In this document: piece by piece, positions 54,678 to 64,000 of the stretch
How positions within the stretch are numbered: position 1 is the first letter of the stretch
Layout: the number at the start of each line of letters is the position of its first letter
Origin: Vibrio ostreicida
GTDB lineage: Bacteria; Pseudomonadota; Gammaproteobacteria; Enterobacterales; Vibrionaceae
Direction: 5' to 3'
Assembly (NCBI RefSeq): GCF_013074385.2
Contig: NZ_JABEYA020000019.1
Span: 1 to 64,000, forward strand
Length of the DNA stretch: 64,000 nucleotides
Program-made: the position numbers and the translations under genes
Notes under the pieces: generated by a model
Database searches by the model: none
Told to the model about the DNA's origin: nothing
The model's input: only the letters and a program-made list of their open reading frames with translations

Positions 54678-55259
54678 ATGGTTAGCGATACTGCACTAGC
54701 AAAGCAGGAGCAAATACTTGTGGCTGCCGAGAAACTGATTGCAGAGTCAGGTTTTCAAGGCCTTTCGATGCAAAAGCTGGCAAAAGAGGCAGGCGTCGCT
54801 GCCGGTACAATCTATCGTTACTTCCTCGACAAAGAACATCTTCTTGAGGAAGTGCGTTTGAACGTCGCCAAACGGATTGCAAGCGCGGTCCAATCTGGTG
54901 TTCATGATGATATGCCCTTGAAAGTACGTTATCGCACCATGTGGCTAAATATTTGGAACTTGGCGAGTTCTAATGTCGCTACTCTGAGCAATCGCGTTCA
55001 ATACGAATCTCTTCCCTGTGCAAACCATTTAAAAGCTCGGGAACTTGAGCGACAAATGTTTGCCCAAGTAAACCAGTTGTTTAATCAAGGAAAAGAACAA
55101 GGGATCTTTAAACCTCTCGACAACGAAATTCTTTCAGGGCTGAGTTTTGAAGCTAGCGTGGCGCTGGCCCGAAAACATGCGTTGGGATTTTATCAACTGG
55201 ATGACGCCGCGATTGAAGCCGCGATCGAAGCCAGTTGGGATGCAATAATTCAACACTAA
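54678..55259 (+). CDS. TetR-family regulator of the RND operon
   Basis: 193 residues; N-terminal HTH at about 8-55 (EQILVAAEKLIAESGFQGLSMQKLAKEAGVAAGTIYRYF), helical ligand domain after that. An ATG at 54648 lies inside the operator, at the predicted transcription start, so the ATG at 54678 is used. Same direction as the adaptor gene 18 bases away. Corresponds by synteny to VexR of V. cholerae, as I recall. Confidence 0.85.
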   Translation: MVSDTALAKQEQILVAAEKLIAESGFQGLSMQKLAKEAGVAAGTIYRYFLDKEHLLEEVRLNVAKRIASAVQSGVHDDMPLKVRYRTMWLNIWNLASSNVATLSNRVQYESLPCANHLKARELERQMFAQVNQLFNQGKEQGIFKPLDNEILSGLSFEASVALARKHALGFYQLDDAAIEAAIEASWDAIIQH

Positions 55260-55277
55260 TTTGGAGTTCTAATTAGA

Positions 55278-56384
55278 ATGAAAAAGTGGACTTTCTTTAT
55301 GTTGCTTATCGCAGTACTGCTTTTTGGTAGTGTAATAGGTTTCAATCTAATCAAACAAAATAAGATAGCCGAATACTTGGCGAATCGACCAGAACCTGAA
55401 TTCCCAGTCACAGTGACCGAAGTACAACCGGTGGATTGGGTACCAGTGATAGAAGCCATTGGTTTTATCGAACCGAATCAAGGTGTCACCATCGCCAATG
55501 AAACAGCAGGTGTGATTGATGAAATCGCCTTCGACTCGGGCACTCAAGTCAAAGAAGGTCAGCCCTTAGTCATGCTCGACTCTGAAGTAGAGAAAGCGGA
55601 TTTAAAGAGCGCTCAAGCAAAATTGCCGGCAGCTCAAGCCAAATACAAGCGCTATCAAGGCCTGTATAAAAAGGGCTCGGTCTCCAAAGAAGCCTTTGAC
55701 GATGCCGAAGCAAACTACTTTTCCCTAAGAGCTGACATCGAAAGCTTGAACGCCACCATAGATCGTCGTGAAATCAAAGCACCGTTTGCTGGTGTTGTTG
55801 GTATCCGAAATGTCTATCTTGGACAATACCTCCAATCTGGCACCGACATTGTCCGTCTCGAAGACACCAGCGTCATGCGCCTGCGTTTTACGGTGCCGCA
55901 AACCGATATCTCTCGGATCCACCTCAAGCAGGAAATCGATATCTTCGTTGACGCCTACCCTGAACATTCCTTCAAGGGTTCAATTACTGCCATTGAACCT
56001 GCGGTTAATCTACAAAGTGGTTTGATTCAAGTTCAGGCTGATATTCCAAACAGTGATGGTAAGCTTCGCAGCGGCATGTTCGCACGTGCAAACATCATCC
56101 TTCCCAAGCTAGAAAATCAAGTCACTTTACCGCAAACCGCTATCACCTTTACCCTTTACGGTGACAATGTGTATATCGTTACGGAAGAAAACGGCCAGAA
56201 ACGTGTTAAGCAGCATGTGGTCAACGTCGGTGAGCGTACTCTTGATATCGCACACATCCTTTCAGGCGTTAAGCCCGGAGATATTGTCGTCACATCTGGT
56301 CAGGTTCGCCTAAGCAATGACGCAAAAGTGCGAGTTGTAGAAAGTGATGCGATTACACCACCAGCTGAAACACCCATGCTGTAA
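55278..56384 (+). CDS. RND efflux periplasmic adaptor (VexA-like)
   Basis: 368 residues. N-terminal membrane anchor (about 4-22), lipoyl half (GVTIANETAGVIDEIAFDSGTQVKEGQPL), alpha-hairpin (about 105-160), second lipoyl half (IKAPFAGVVG), then beta-barrel. It links an inner-membrane pump to an outer-membrane TolC-type channel not encoded here. GGAG lies before the ATG. Confidence 0.9.
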   Translation: MKKWTFFMLLIAVLLFGSVIGFNLIKQNKIAEYLANRPEPEFPVTVTEVQPVDWVPVIEAIGFIEPNQGVTIANETAGVIDEIAFDSGTQVKEGQPLVMLDSEVEKADLKSAQAKLPAAQAKYKRYQGLYKKGSVSKEAFDDAEANYFSLRADIESLNATIDRREIKAPFAGVVGIRNVYLGQYLQSGTDIVRLEDTSVMRLRFTVPQTDISRIHLKQEIDIFVDAYPEHSFKGSITAIEPAVNLQSGLIQVQADIPNSDGKLRSGMFARANIILPKLENQVTLPQTAITFTLYGDNVYIVTEENGQKRVKQHVVNVGERTLDIAHILSGVKPGDIVVTSGQVRLSNDAKVRVVESDAITPPAETPML

Positions 56385-56395
56385 TTGGAGGCCTC

Positions 56396-59300
56396 ATGCG
56401 CTTTACTGATGTTTTTATCAAACGTCCAGTTTTGGCGGTATCGATCAGTTTTTTGATTGCTTTGCTTGGATTGCAAGCCGTCTTCAAAATGCAAGTTCGC
56501 GAATACCCCGAAATGACCAATACCGTAGTCACGGTGACCACCAGTTACTACGGCGCCAGTGCCGATCTTATTCAGGGCTTTATTACCCAGCCTTTAGAAC
56601 AAGCGGTTGCACAGGCAGACAATATTGATTTTATGACCTCCCAGTCGGTTCTGGGTCAATCGACCATTACCGTCAATATGAAATTGAATACCGACCCAAA
56701 TGCGGCCTTATCTGACATATTAGCCAAGACCAACTCGGTCCGCTCCCAGCTTCCCAAAGAAGCGGAAGACCCAACGGTAACCATGTCAACGGGCTCGACA
56801 ACCGCGGTTCTTTACATTGGTTTTACCAGTGAGGAGCTGTCTTCTAGTCAGATCACAGACTACCTTGAGCGTGTGATTAATCCACAGCTCTTCACCGTCA
56901 ACGGGGTATCCAAGGTTGATTTGTACGGTGGTGTGAAATACGCCCTGCGGATCTGGCTAGATCCAGCCAAAATGGCCGCCTTGGGCAAAACAGCAACCGA
57001 TGTCATGAATGTCCTTAGTGCAAATAACTATCAATCGGCAGCAGGTCAAGCCGTTGGTGAATTCGTTTTGTACAACGGCAGCGCCGATACTCAGGTTTCC
57101 AATGTTGATGAGTTGAAAAATCTGGTCGTGAGTTCAGACGAAGGTAACTTAGTTCGCTTAAGTGACATCGCTAAAGTCACATTAGAAAAAAGCCATGATA
57201 TCTACCGCGCCAGTGCTAATGGTAAGGAAGCGGTTGTCGTTGCCATCAATGCCGCGCCAAGTGCAAACCCAATCAATATCGCAGCCGATGTGCTCGAGTT
57301 ACTTCCTCAGCTAGAACGTAACTTACCGAGTAATATCAACATGAATGTGATGTATGACTCGACCATTGCGATTAATGAATCCATCAGCGAAGTAATAAAG
57401 ACGATCGCTGAAGCCGCATTGATCGTCCTGATTGTGATCACGCTATTCTTAGGGTCTTTCAGAGCAGTATTGATCCCAATTGTCACCATTCCTCTGTCTC
57501 TGATTGGCGTCGCTATGGTCATGCAGGCGATGGGCTTCTCGTGGAACTTGATGACCCTGCTCGCCATGGTACTGGCCATTGGTCTTGTGGTCGATGACGC
57601 CATCGTCGTACTCGAAAACGTCGACAGACATATTAAACTTGGGGAATCGCCATTTCGCGCTGCGATAATAGGGACGAGAGAAATCGCGGTTCCGGTTATT
57701 GCAATGACGCTAACCCTTGGCGCCGTTTACGCCCCAATCGCACTCATGGGTGGGATCACCGGTTCTCTGTTTAAAGAGTTCGCTTTGACACTCGCTGGGG
57801 CGGTATTTGTCTCCGGAATTGTCGCCCTGACGTTGTCGCCCATGATGTGTTCGAAGATGCTCAAAGCCAATGAAAAGCCGAGCAAATTTGAACAAAAGGT
57901 CCACTCGACACTCGATGGTATGACGCAACGCTACGCCAAAATGCTTGGCGAAGTCATGAAACATCGCCCTGTCGTCATAGGTTTTGCGTTGATCGTTTTC
58001 GCTAGCCTACCAATGTTGTTTAAGTTCATACCAAGTGAACTGGCACCATCGGAAGACAAAGGCGTCGTCATGTTAATGGGTACGGCGCCATCAAACGCGA
58101 ATCTGGATTTCATGCAAAATACCATGAATGATGTCAACGCCATGCTGTCTGAACAGCCGGAAGTGGCCTACGCTCAGGTGTTTACTGGCGTACCCAATTC
58201 GAATCAGGCTTTTGGTATTGCGTCTATGGTTCCATGGAGTGAGCGCGAAGCCAGTCAATCAAACGTGGCTGAGCGCGTAACCGGTTTGGTCAGCAGTGTT
58301 CCCGGTATGGCAGTCACCGCATTTCAGATGCCTGAGCTCCCCGGAGCAGGGTCTGGTTTGCCTGTCCAGTTTGTCATCACAACACCGAACGCATTTGAAA
58401 GCCTCTTTACTATTGCTTCCGATATTTTGACTGATGTGAAATCTAGCCCACTCTTTGTTTACTCTGAGCTCGACCTAAACTACGACTCAGCAACGATGAA
58501 GATCAACATTGATAAGGACAAAGCGGGCGCTTATGGCGTCACGATGCAGGATATCGGCACCACCCTCAGTACAATGATGTCTGATGGCTATGTCAATCGT
58601 ATCGACCTTAATGGGCGCTCTTATGAAGTTATCCCTCAGGTTGAAAGAAAATGGCGCCTCAACCCTGAGTCTATGAACAACTACTATGTTCGTTCTGCGG
58701 ATGGCAAAGCCGTTCCGCTGGGTAGCCTCATCACCATTGACGTCGTCGCAGAACCTCGTTCACTGCCACACTTCAACCAGCTGAATTCAGCGACCATCGG
58801 TGGGGTTCCTGCTCCGGGCACCGCAATGGGTGATGCGATTAACTTTCTTGAGGATCTTGCAACGACCAAACTACCTAGTGGCTACAACCATGACTACATG
58901 GGTGAAGCTCGTCAGTATGTAACAGAAGGGAGCGCTCTATACGCAACCTTTGGTTTGGCTCTGGCGATCATCTTTTTGGTGCTGGCGATTCAGTTTGAGT
59001 CATTGAAAGACCCACTTGTCATCATGGTGTCTGTTCCTCTTGCTATCTGTGGGGCGTTAATTGCACTCGCATGGGGAGCAGCCTCCATGAACATTTATTC
59101 GCAGGTTGGATTAATCACCTTGGTTGGCCTGATTACTAAGCACGGTATCTTGATCTGTGAGGTGGCAAAAGAAGAACAACTTCACAATAAGCTGAGCAAA
59201 AAAGAAGCGGTCATGGAGGCTGCGAAAGTACGTCTTCGTCCTATACTTATGACCACGGCGGCAATGATTGCGGGCCTTGTCCCACTCATGTATGCAACCG

Positions 59301-59518
59301 GAGCGGGTGCAGCCCAGCGCTTTAGTATCGGCATTGTCATTGTTGCTGGCCTTACCATTGGTACGCTCTTTACTTTGTTTGTTCTTCCGGTTATCTACAG
59401 TTATCTGGCAGAAAAACATAAACCTCTCCCTATCTTTGTCGAAGACAAGGATCTCGAGAAATTAGCACGTATCGATGAAGCTAAAGCAGCCCATCGTGAA
59501 CTTGCCGATAACAAATAA
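56396..59518 (+). CDS. RND multidrug efflux permease (VexB-like)
   Basis: 1040 residues, the usual HAE1-type length. Twelve membrane spans with two large periplasmic loops. The proton relay pair is in GLVVDDAIVVLENVDRH (about residues 400-416); EYPEMTNTVVTVTTSY near the N terminus and the GGxxG-like turn are typical. Eleven bases after the adaptor gene. In V. cholerae the syntenic VexAB exports bile salts and detergents; substrate here is inferred only by that. Confidence 0.92.
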   Translation: MRFTDVFIKRPVLAVSISFLIALLGLQAVFKMQVREYPEMTNTVVTVTTSYYGASADLIQGFITQPLEQAVAQADNIDFMTSQSVLGQSTITVNMKLNTDPNAALSDILAKTNSVRSQLPKEAEDPTVTMSTGSTTAVLYIGFTSEELSSSQITDYLERVINPQLFTVNGVSKVDLYGGVKYALRIWLDPAKMAALGKTATDVMNVLSANNYQSAAGQAVGEFVLYNGSADTQVSNVDELKNLVVSSDEGNLVRLSDIAKVTLEKSHDIYRASANGKEAVVVAINAAPSANPINIAADVLELLPQLERNLPSNINMNVMYDSTIAINESISEVIKTIAEAALIVLIVITLFLGSFRAVLIPIVTIPLSLIGVAMVMQAMGFSWNLMTLLAMVLAIGLVVDDAIVVLENVDRHIKLGESPFRAAIIGTREIAVPVIAMTLTLGAVYAPIALMGGITGSLFKEFALTLAGAVFVSGIVALTLSPMMCSKMLKANEKPSKFEQKVHSTLDGMTQRYAKMLGEVMKHRPVVIGFALIVFASLPMLFKFIPSELAPSEDKGVVMLMGTAPSNANLDFMQNTMNDVNAMLSEQPEVAYAQVFTGVPNSNQAFGIASMVPWSEREASQSNVAERVTGLVSSVPGMAVTAFQMPELPGAGSGLPVQFVITTPNAFESLFTIASDILTDVKSSPLFVYSELDLNYDSATMKINIDKDKAGAYGVTMQDIGTTLSTMMSDGYVNRIDLNGRSYEVIPQVERKWRLNPESMNNYYVRSADGKAVPLGSLITIDVVAEPRSLPHFNQLNSATIGGVPAPGTAMGDAINFLEDLATTKLPSGYNHDYMGEARQYVTEGSALYATFGLALAIIFLVLAIQFESLKDPLVIMVSVPLAICGALIALAWGAASMNIYSQVGLITLVGLITKHGILICEVAKEEQLHNKLSKKEAVMEAAKVRLRPILMTTAAMIAGLVPLMYATGAGAAQRFSIGIVIVAGLTIGTLFTLFVLPVIYSYLAEKHKPLPIFVEDKDLEKLARIDEAKAAHRELADNK

Positions 59519-59530
59519 TCTTGTTCAATA

Positions 59531-59560
59531 CATCAAGGCCACTTCGGTGGCCTTTTTTGA
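59531..59560 (+). terminator. Terminator of the RND operon
   Basis: AAGGCCAC-TTCG-GTGGCCTT with T6, a UUCG tetraloop hairpin. Confidence 0.93.
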
Positions 59561-59666
59561 TGGCTAAAATTTGAATATTTCTGGTTCGAATTTTTACTAC
59601 CGAGGTAGCGACTTTCCCGTATCAATTACATAGAATGTGAGCAAATTTAAAGGAGTTTTATTCATC

Positions 59667-59921
59667 ATGTTTGATTCAAAAAAACTAGAGCAAATAGCGA
59701 AACAGATTCACGACTCTATGCCAGCGCCAGTCAAAGAATTAGGTGCAGATGTTGATCAGAAAGTTCGCCAAGTGATCCAAGGCCAGTTGAACAAGCTGGA
59801 TGTCGTCAGTCGAGAAGAATTCGATGTTCAGACTCAGGTCCTGCTGCGCACCCGTCAAAAGTTAACGGAAATGGAGCAAAAACTTGCTGAGATAGAGTCT
59901 CGGCTGGCAGAGAAAGAATAA
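59667..59921 (+). CDS. ubiK: Ubiquinone biosynthesis accessory factor UbiK
   Basis: 84 residues (BMFP/YqiC family). Begins MFDSKKLEQIAKQIHDSMP and has a C-terminal trimeric coiled coil (TRQKLTEMEQKLAEIESRLAEKE). In E. coli it binds UbiJ and supports aerobic ubiquinone synthesis. AAGGAG is 11 bases upstream of the ATG. Confidence 0.9.
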   Translation: MFDSKKLEQIAKQIHDSMPAPVKELGADVDQKVRQVIQGQLNKLDVVSREEFDVQTQVLLRTRQKLTEMEQKLAEIESRLAEKE

Positions 59922-59984
59922 AGCCCAGTCAACCTGTCGCCGTCAGCGCCACCAGCATTTCAGCTCAACACAAAAAATAAATAA

Positions 59985-60018
59985 CAAAAAACCTGGTCGA
60001 CAGCGACCAGGTTTTTTT
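59985..60018. terminator. Bidirectional terminator between ubiK and ilvC
   Basis: AAAAACCTGGTCG / CGACCAGGTTTTT with ACAG loop; A- and T-runs on both sides. Confidence 0.92.
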
Positions 60019-60090
60019 AGCGGGGATGTCCCAATCTTGTTTAGAGATTAAGTCATGTCCATCACTCAGCCCAAAACATAAGGCGTATGC

Positions 60091-61575
60091 TTAGCCGCCT
60101 ACCGCAATTCTCTTCATATCACTCATGTAAGCACGCAGTTCTTCACCAATATACTCAACAGGATGGTTACGAATCGCTTCATTGACGGCAATTAACGTTG
60201 CGTTATCGACTTGATTTGAGCCTTCATCAAGACCTTTACCAATCACATCGGTAGAGACAGAAGGCATAAATTTCTCACGGAGTAGCGGTGTGGCAACATT
60301 AGCGAACAAGTAGTTACCGTATTCTGCGGTATCAGAAATAACCACATTCATTTCGTACAAGCGTTTACGTGCCACCGTATTAGCAATGAGAGGAAGCTCA
60401 TGCAGTGATTCATAATATGCCGACTCATCGATGATACCTGATGCTGTCATGGCTTCAAATGCCAGCTCAACGCCCGCACGAACCATCGCGATCAATAAGA
60501 TGCCATTATCAAAGTAGTCTTGCTCAGAAATTTCCACCGCTGAAGATGGGTAATTCTCAAATGCCGTTTCGCCAGTTTCTTCGCGCCATCCCAATAGGTT
60601 GACGTCGTCATTAGCCCAATCAGCCATCATCGTGCTAGAGAAAACGCCCGTAATAATGTCATCCATATGTTTGTTGTATAGAGGACGCATAAGCGCTTTA
60701 AGCTCTTCAGACAATTCAAAGGCTTTGACTTTGGCCGGGTTAGACAAGCGGTCCATCATATGAGTGATACCACCGAACTTCAGTGCTTCCGTAATCGTTT
60801 CCCAACCGTATTGTAAAAGCTTACCGGCATAGCCAGGGTCAATACCTTCGGCAACCATCTTCTCATAAGACACAATCGAGCCCGCTTGAAGCATACCGCA
60901 CAGGATTGTTTGCTCACCCATTAAATCAGACTTTACTTCCGCCACGAATGAAGACTCAAGACATCCCGCGCGATGGCCACCAGTGCCCGCAGCCCAAGCT
61001 TTCGCGATATCCCAACCTTCACCTTGAGGATCGTTCTCTGGATGAACAGCAATCAGTGTCGGAACGCCAAAACCACGCTTATACTCTTCACGAACTTCAG
61101 TGCCAGGGCATTTAGGAGCAACCATTACCACCGTGATATCTTTACGGATCTGCATCCCCTCTTCAACCACATTAAAGCCGTGCGAGTACCCCAGAGCCGC
61201 CCCTTGTTTCATCAGTGGCATCACTGTATCAACCACGTTTGTGTGTTGTTTGTCTGGCGTTAGGTTGATCACCAGATCCGCCTCAGGAATAAGGGTTTCG
61301 TAACTTGCAACGTCAAAGCCATTTTCTTTTGCGTTTTTATATGACTGGCGCTGTTCATCAATCGCGGCCTGACGCAATGCGTACGCGACGTTCAAACCAG
61401 AGTCACGCATGTTGAGACCTTGGTTAAGCCCCTGAGCACCACATCCAACAATCACAACTTTTTTACCTTTGAGGTATTCTGCCTCGGTTGCAAATTCACT
61501 GCGGTCCATGAAACGACAGCGACCAAGTTGGTCAAGCTGTTCACGTAAGTTTAACGTGTTGAAGTAGTTAGCCAT
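60091..61575 (-). CDS. ilvC: Ketol-acid reductoisomerase
   Basis: 494 residues, the long class II form. NADPH loop GCGAQGLNQGLNMRDSGLNVAYALR (about 44-68), metal site in DLMGEQTILCG, and SYEKMVAEGIDPGYAG. Converts acetolactate for valine, leucine and isoleucine synthesis. Divergent from ilvY, its inducer-dependent activator. Confidence 0.97.
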   Translation of the reverse strand: MANYFNTLNLREQLDQLGRCRFMDRSEFATEAEYLKGKKVVIVGCGAQGLNQGLNMRDSGLNVAYALRQAAIDEQRQSYKNAKENGFDVASYETLIPEADLVINLTPDKQHTNVVDTVMPLMKQGAALGYSHGFNVVEEGMQIRKDITVVMVAPKCPGTEVREEYKRGFGVPTLIAVHPENDPQGEGWDIAKAWAAGTGGHRAGCLESSFVAEVKSDLMGEQTILCGMLQAGSIVSYEKMVAEGIDPGYAGKLLQYGWETITEALKFGGITHMMDRLSNPAKVKAFELSEELKALMRPLYNKHMDDIITGVFSSTMMADWANDDVNLLGWREETGETAFENYPSSAVEISEQDYFDNGILLIAMVRAGVELAFEAMTASGIIDESAYYESLHELPLIANTVARKRLYEMNVVISDTAEYGNYLFANVATPLLREKFMPSVSTDVIGKGLDEGSNQVDNATLIAVNEAIRNHPVEYIGEELRAYMSDMKRIAVGG

Positions 61576-61686
61576 AAGGCGCTCCTTAGATAAATTTTTC
61601 CGTTGAGGTCAGCCGTTCGATGGCCGAATAACGTCATACTAAGGCAGACAAGTAATTGCTCAAAGTGATATATTCACAATTAGTAA

Positions 61687-61701
61687 TTGCAATTATCGCA
61701 A
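61687..61701. promoter_or_regulatory. IlvY operator in the ilvC-ilvY intergenic region
   Basis: TTGC-AATTATC-GCAA, a LysR-type T-N11-A dyad, between the divergent genes; a weaker partial repeat (GTAATTGCTC, near 61650) lies on the ilvC side. Confidence 0.55.
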
Positions 61702-61719
61702 CATACAGGCGAACCTATT

Positions 61720-62610
61720 ATGAACATTAAATATCTGCAGTTATTCATTCACCTTTGTGATAGTAAGAGCTTTGCCAAGACGGCTACAGCCATGCATATC
61801 AGCCCATCGGCCCTTAGCCGGCAGATTCAAAAACTTGAAAACGATACCAGACAGGTGTTGTTTGTCCGTGACAACCGAAGTGTGGAACTGACTCCTGCCG
61901 CCAAAAAGCTGTTGCCCGTTGCACTAAAGATTTTAGGCGAATGGCAGAACTACAATGCCCAACTGATCGGTCAGGACGAAGAGCTGAAAGGCGAGATCCG
62001 CCTTTTTTGTTCCGTGACGGCAAGCTATAGCCACCTACCAGAATTGCTGTCTGATTTCCGCCTCCAACACCCCTTCATAGAATTTAAGATTTCGACAGGC
62101 GATCCCGCGCAAGCGATTGAAAAAGTACTCGCCGATGAAACAGATATTGCCATTTCGGCCAAGCCCGAACAGCTTCCGGCCCGAATTGCCTTCGAAACGA
62201 TTAGCGAAATCCCTTTGTCCGTCATTGCACCCGCTGGTGTGAGTAACTTCGCAGAAGAATTGCGCAGAGACCAACCTGAATGGTCTTCGATTCCTTTTAT
62301 TGTTCCCGAGTCTGGTACAGCGCGTGAACGTGCCAATGCGTGGTTTAAGACGATGAAAATCAAACCGACCATCTACGCGCAAGTCTCCGGTCATGAAGCC
62401 ATTGTTAGCATGGTTGCCTTGGGATGCGGCGTAGGTATCGCCCCTGATGTGGTGATCAACAACAGCCCCGTAAAAGAGAAAATCCAACGTCTTAAAGTCG
62501 CTTCGATTGCCCCCTTTAAATTGGGCGTTTGCTGCAAACGTTCACAATTAAATAATCCATTGGTCAAAGCACTCTGGGAAATGGCACACAACACGTATAT
62601 TGCATCGTGA
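61720..62610 (+). CDS. ilvY: LysR-family activator IlvY
   Basis: 296 residues. Winged HTH at 1-60 (MNIKYLQLFIHLCDSKSFAKTATAMHISPSALSRQIQKLE), periplasmic-binding-protein-like sensor after that. The ATG at 61720 matches the family start; the TTG at 61687 lies within the operator. Senses acetolactate and activates ilvC. Confidence 0.94.
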   Translation: MNIKYLQLFIHLCDSKSFAKTATAMHISPSALSRQIQKLENDTRQVLFVRDNRSVELTPAAKKLLPVALKILGEWQNYNAQLIGQDEELKGEIRLFCSVTASYSHLPELLSDFRLQHPFIEFKISTGDPAQAIEKVLADETDIAISAKPEQLPARIAFETISEIPLSVIAPAGVSNFAEELRRDQPEWSSIPFIVPESGTARERANAWFKTMKIKPTIYAQVSGHEAIVSMVALGCGVGIAPDVVINNSPVKEKIQRLKVASIAPFKLGVCCKRSQLNNPLVKALWEMAHNTYIAS

Positions 62611-62705
62611 TGGGCGTAACTTTTGCATGATGACACCGCCACCTTGTCAAAAGTTGGCTTTGTTTATCATCATAATCAAAGAGTCAGCGGTAAAGAGGCG
62701 CCGAA

Positions 62706-64000
62706 TTAGATAACCCGAGAAAACTGCTGCTGGCGAGTCTTCACTCTGAGGTATTTATCGAAACACATACAGATGTTGCGAATCAACAAACGTCCCCTCA
62801 ACGTGACGCTAATCTCTTGCTCATTGATTTCCACTAACTGGTCATCAACAAAGTTTTGCAGCAGAGACAGATCTTGCGCAAAATAATGATCAAACTTGAC
62901 CGAAAACGCGTCCTCGAACCCCACTTTATCCAGTTTAAAATTACAGATAAGTTGTTTAATCACTTCTCTACGAAGTAAGTCATCACTATCTAATAAAACA
63001 CCTTTAAATAAAGCATGGTGTTTTTCATTAACTTGAGAATAATACGTTTTCAACTCTTTTTGGTTTTGCGCATAAGCATGACCAACCATGGAGATCGCCG
63101 AAACACCAAAGCCAACCAAATCCGCTTCACCTTGGGTTGTGTAGCCCTGAAAATTACGGTGTAATTTGCCCTCACGCTGAGCGACAGCAAGCTCATCATC
63201 CGACTGAGCAAAATGATCCATACCGATAAATTGATATTTTGCCTCAGTCAGGGTCGCAATCGTATCCTGAAAAATGGCCATCTTTTCTTCAGGTTGTGGC
63301 AAATCTTCTTCCTTGATTCTGCGTTGGGCCGCAAACAGCTGTGGCATATGAGCATAATTAAACACCGACAGGCGCTCTGGTTTCATGGTTAAAACTTGCC
63401 TAACGGTTTCAGCGAAAGAAGCCTTGGTCTGTTTGGGGAGGCCATAAATCAGATCTAGGTTTGTTGACCGAAACCCCAATTGCTTCGCCCGCTCAACCAA
63501 AGCAAAGATAAAGGCTTCATCTTGCTCTCGGTTAACTCGCTTTTGAACCTCTTTGTTGAAGTCCTGAACACCGATACTTAGGCGGTTGAAACCTTCCTGA
63601 CGCAAATGGTCAAGCATATCGATTTTAATTTCACGTGGGTCCACTTCAATACTGATTTCGGCGTCAGGTTGAAACAAAAATTCGCCGCGTAAAATCGTCA
63701 TTAGACGACTAATTTGATGTGTCGTTAGAAATGTCGGTGTGCCACCACCAAAATGGAGCTGAGTGATTTTACGTCCTTTCAGCAGTGCCGCGCGAGTTCG
63801 AATTTCCAATTCCAAGACATCGAGATATTGGTCTGCTTTATGTGTCTGGCGGGTGATCGTTTTGTTACAGCCACAGTAATAACAAAGCTTATGGCAAAAA
63901 GGGATATGGATATATAAAGATAAGGGCCGCTGAGGGTATTCTGTGCAAGCCCGATCATAATCAGCGATCGTGAACGCTTCATGAAATTCTAACGCGGTAG
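62706..64000 (-). CDS. hemN: Oxygen-independent coproporphyrinogen III dehydrogenase, 5' end missing
   Basis: Radical SAM enzyme of heme synthesis. The frame is open from the right edge: upstream of the internal ATG at 63815 it still encodes TALEFHEAFTIADYDRAC and the cluster motif FCHKLCYYCGC, so that ATG is not the start. About 431 residues are present; by comparison with E. coli HemN some 27 are missing. C terminus QQQFSRVI matches the family. Convergent with ilvY. Confidence 0.95.
   Translation of the reverse strand, partial: TALEFHEAFTIADYDRACTEYPQRPLSLYIHIPFCHKLCYYCGCNKTITRQTHKADQYLDVLELEIRTRAALLKGRKITQLHFGGGTPTFLTTHQISRLMTILRGEFLFQPDAEISIEVDPREIKIDMLDHLRQEGFNRLSIGVQDFNKEVQKRVNREQDEAFIFALVERAKQLGFRSTNLDLIYGLPKQTKASFAETVRQVLTMKPERLSVFNYAHMPQLFAAQRRIKEEDLPQPEEKMAIFQDTIATLTEAKYQFIGMDHFAQSDDELAVAQREGKLHRNFQGYTTQGEADLVGFGVSAISMVGHAYAQNQKELKTYYSQVNEKHHALFKGVLLDSDDLLRREVIKQLICNFKLDKVGFEDAFSVKFDHYFAQDLSLLQNFVDDQLVEINEQEISVTLRGRLLIRNICMCFDKYLRVKTRQQQFSRVI

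Overview
The window is chromosomal DNA of a gammaproteobacterium of the Vibrio type, most likely chromosome I. Gene content and order (trxA-rho, rhlB-gppA, recQ, rarD, uvrD, prlC, rlmJ, gor, a peptide ABC operon, an Arg-His-Pro tRNA cluster, rep, a TetR-RND efflux unit, ubiK, ilvC/ilvY, hemN) follow, as far as I recall, the VC0160-VC0190 part of the Vibrio cholerae map. No database was consulted, so all names rest on motifs and remembered family features.

Left core (1-26.6 kb). The minus strand carries trxA, rho, a secreted helical protein, ubiD and fre. rhlB and gppA diverge from trxA. A queuosine-precursor transporter gene follows, with what looks like a preQ1-I riboswitch covering its ribosome-binding site, then recQ with a small DUF3630-type gene. 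On the plus strand come rarD, an AraC regulator, a LysE-type exporter and ggt. A GGA-rich CsrB-type sRNA with a GacA/VarA-type palindrome upstream sits between ggt and uvrD. A four-gene bufferin/MNIO operon, prlC, rlmJ and gor follow.

Island (26,594-39,827). About 13.2 kb of AT-rich DNA is inserted in the last codons of gor. TACCATG flanks both sides, and the normal gor ending (ATG CGG TAA) survives at the far end. Next to gor are four co-directional genes matching the conserved module of strand-biased circularizing integrative elements (intA, tfp, intB, srap). The cargo is anti-phage in character: an IetAS pair (AAA ATPase plus subtilase), a divergent unit of XRE regulator, putative winged-helix protein and SF2 helicase (helicase interrupted by one in-frame TGA), and an AvcD/DcdV-type deoxycytidylate deaminase followed by a 55-residue overlapping ORF. 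From memory this is the same chromosomal site as VSP-I of pandemic V. cholerae, which also ends with an HTH regulator plus DcdV. The XRE/winged-helix/helicase unit is the best candidate for an undescribed system.

Right core (39.9-64 kb). The minus strand has a LuxR-like regulator, a VOC protein and an MHS-type transporter, then a response regulator. A coiled-coil membrane protein and a SPOR protein follow. A peptide ABC operon has a fused ATPase first, then the binding protein, a hairpin block and two permeases. Five tRNA genes (Arg, His, Pro, His, Pro) show a tandem duplication with a decayed tRNA-like unit beside them. Cytochrome c5, rep, an autoregulated TetR gene with an RND adaptor and pump, ubiK, ilvC/ilvY and a partial hemN running off the right edge complete the window.
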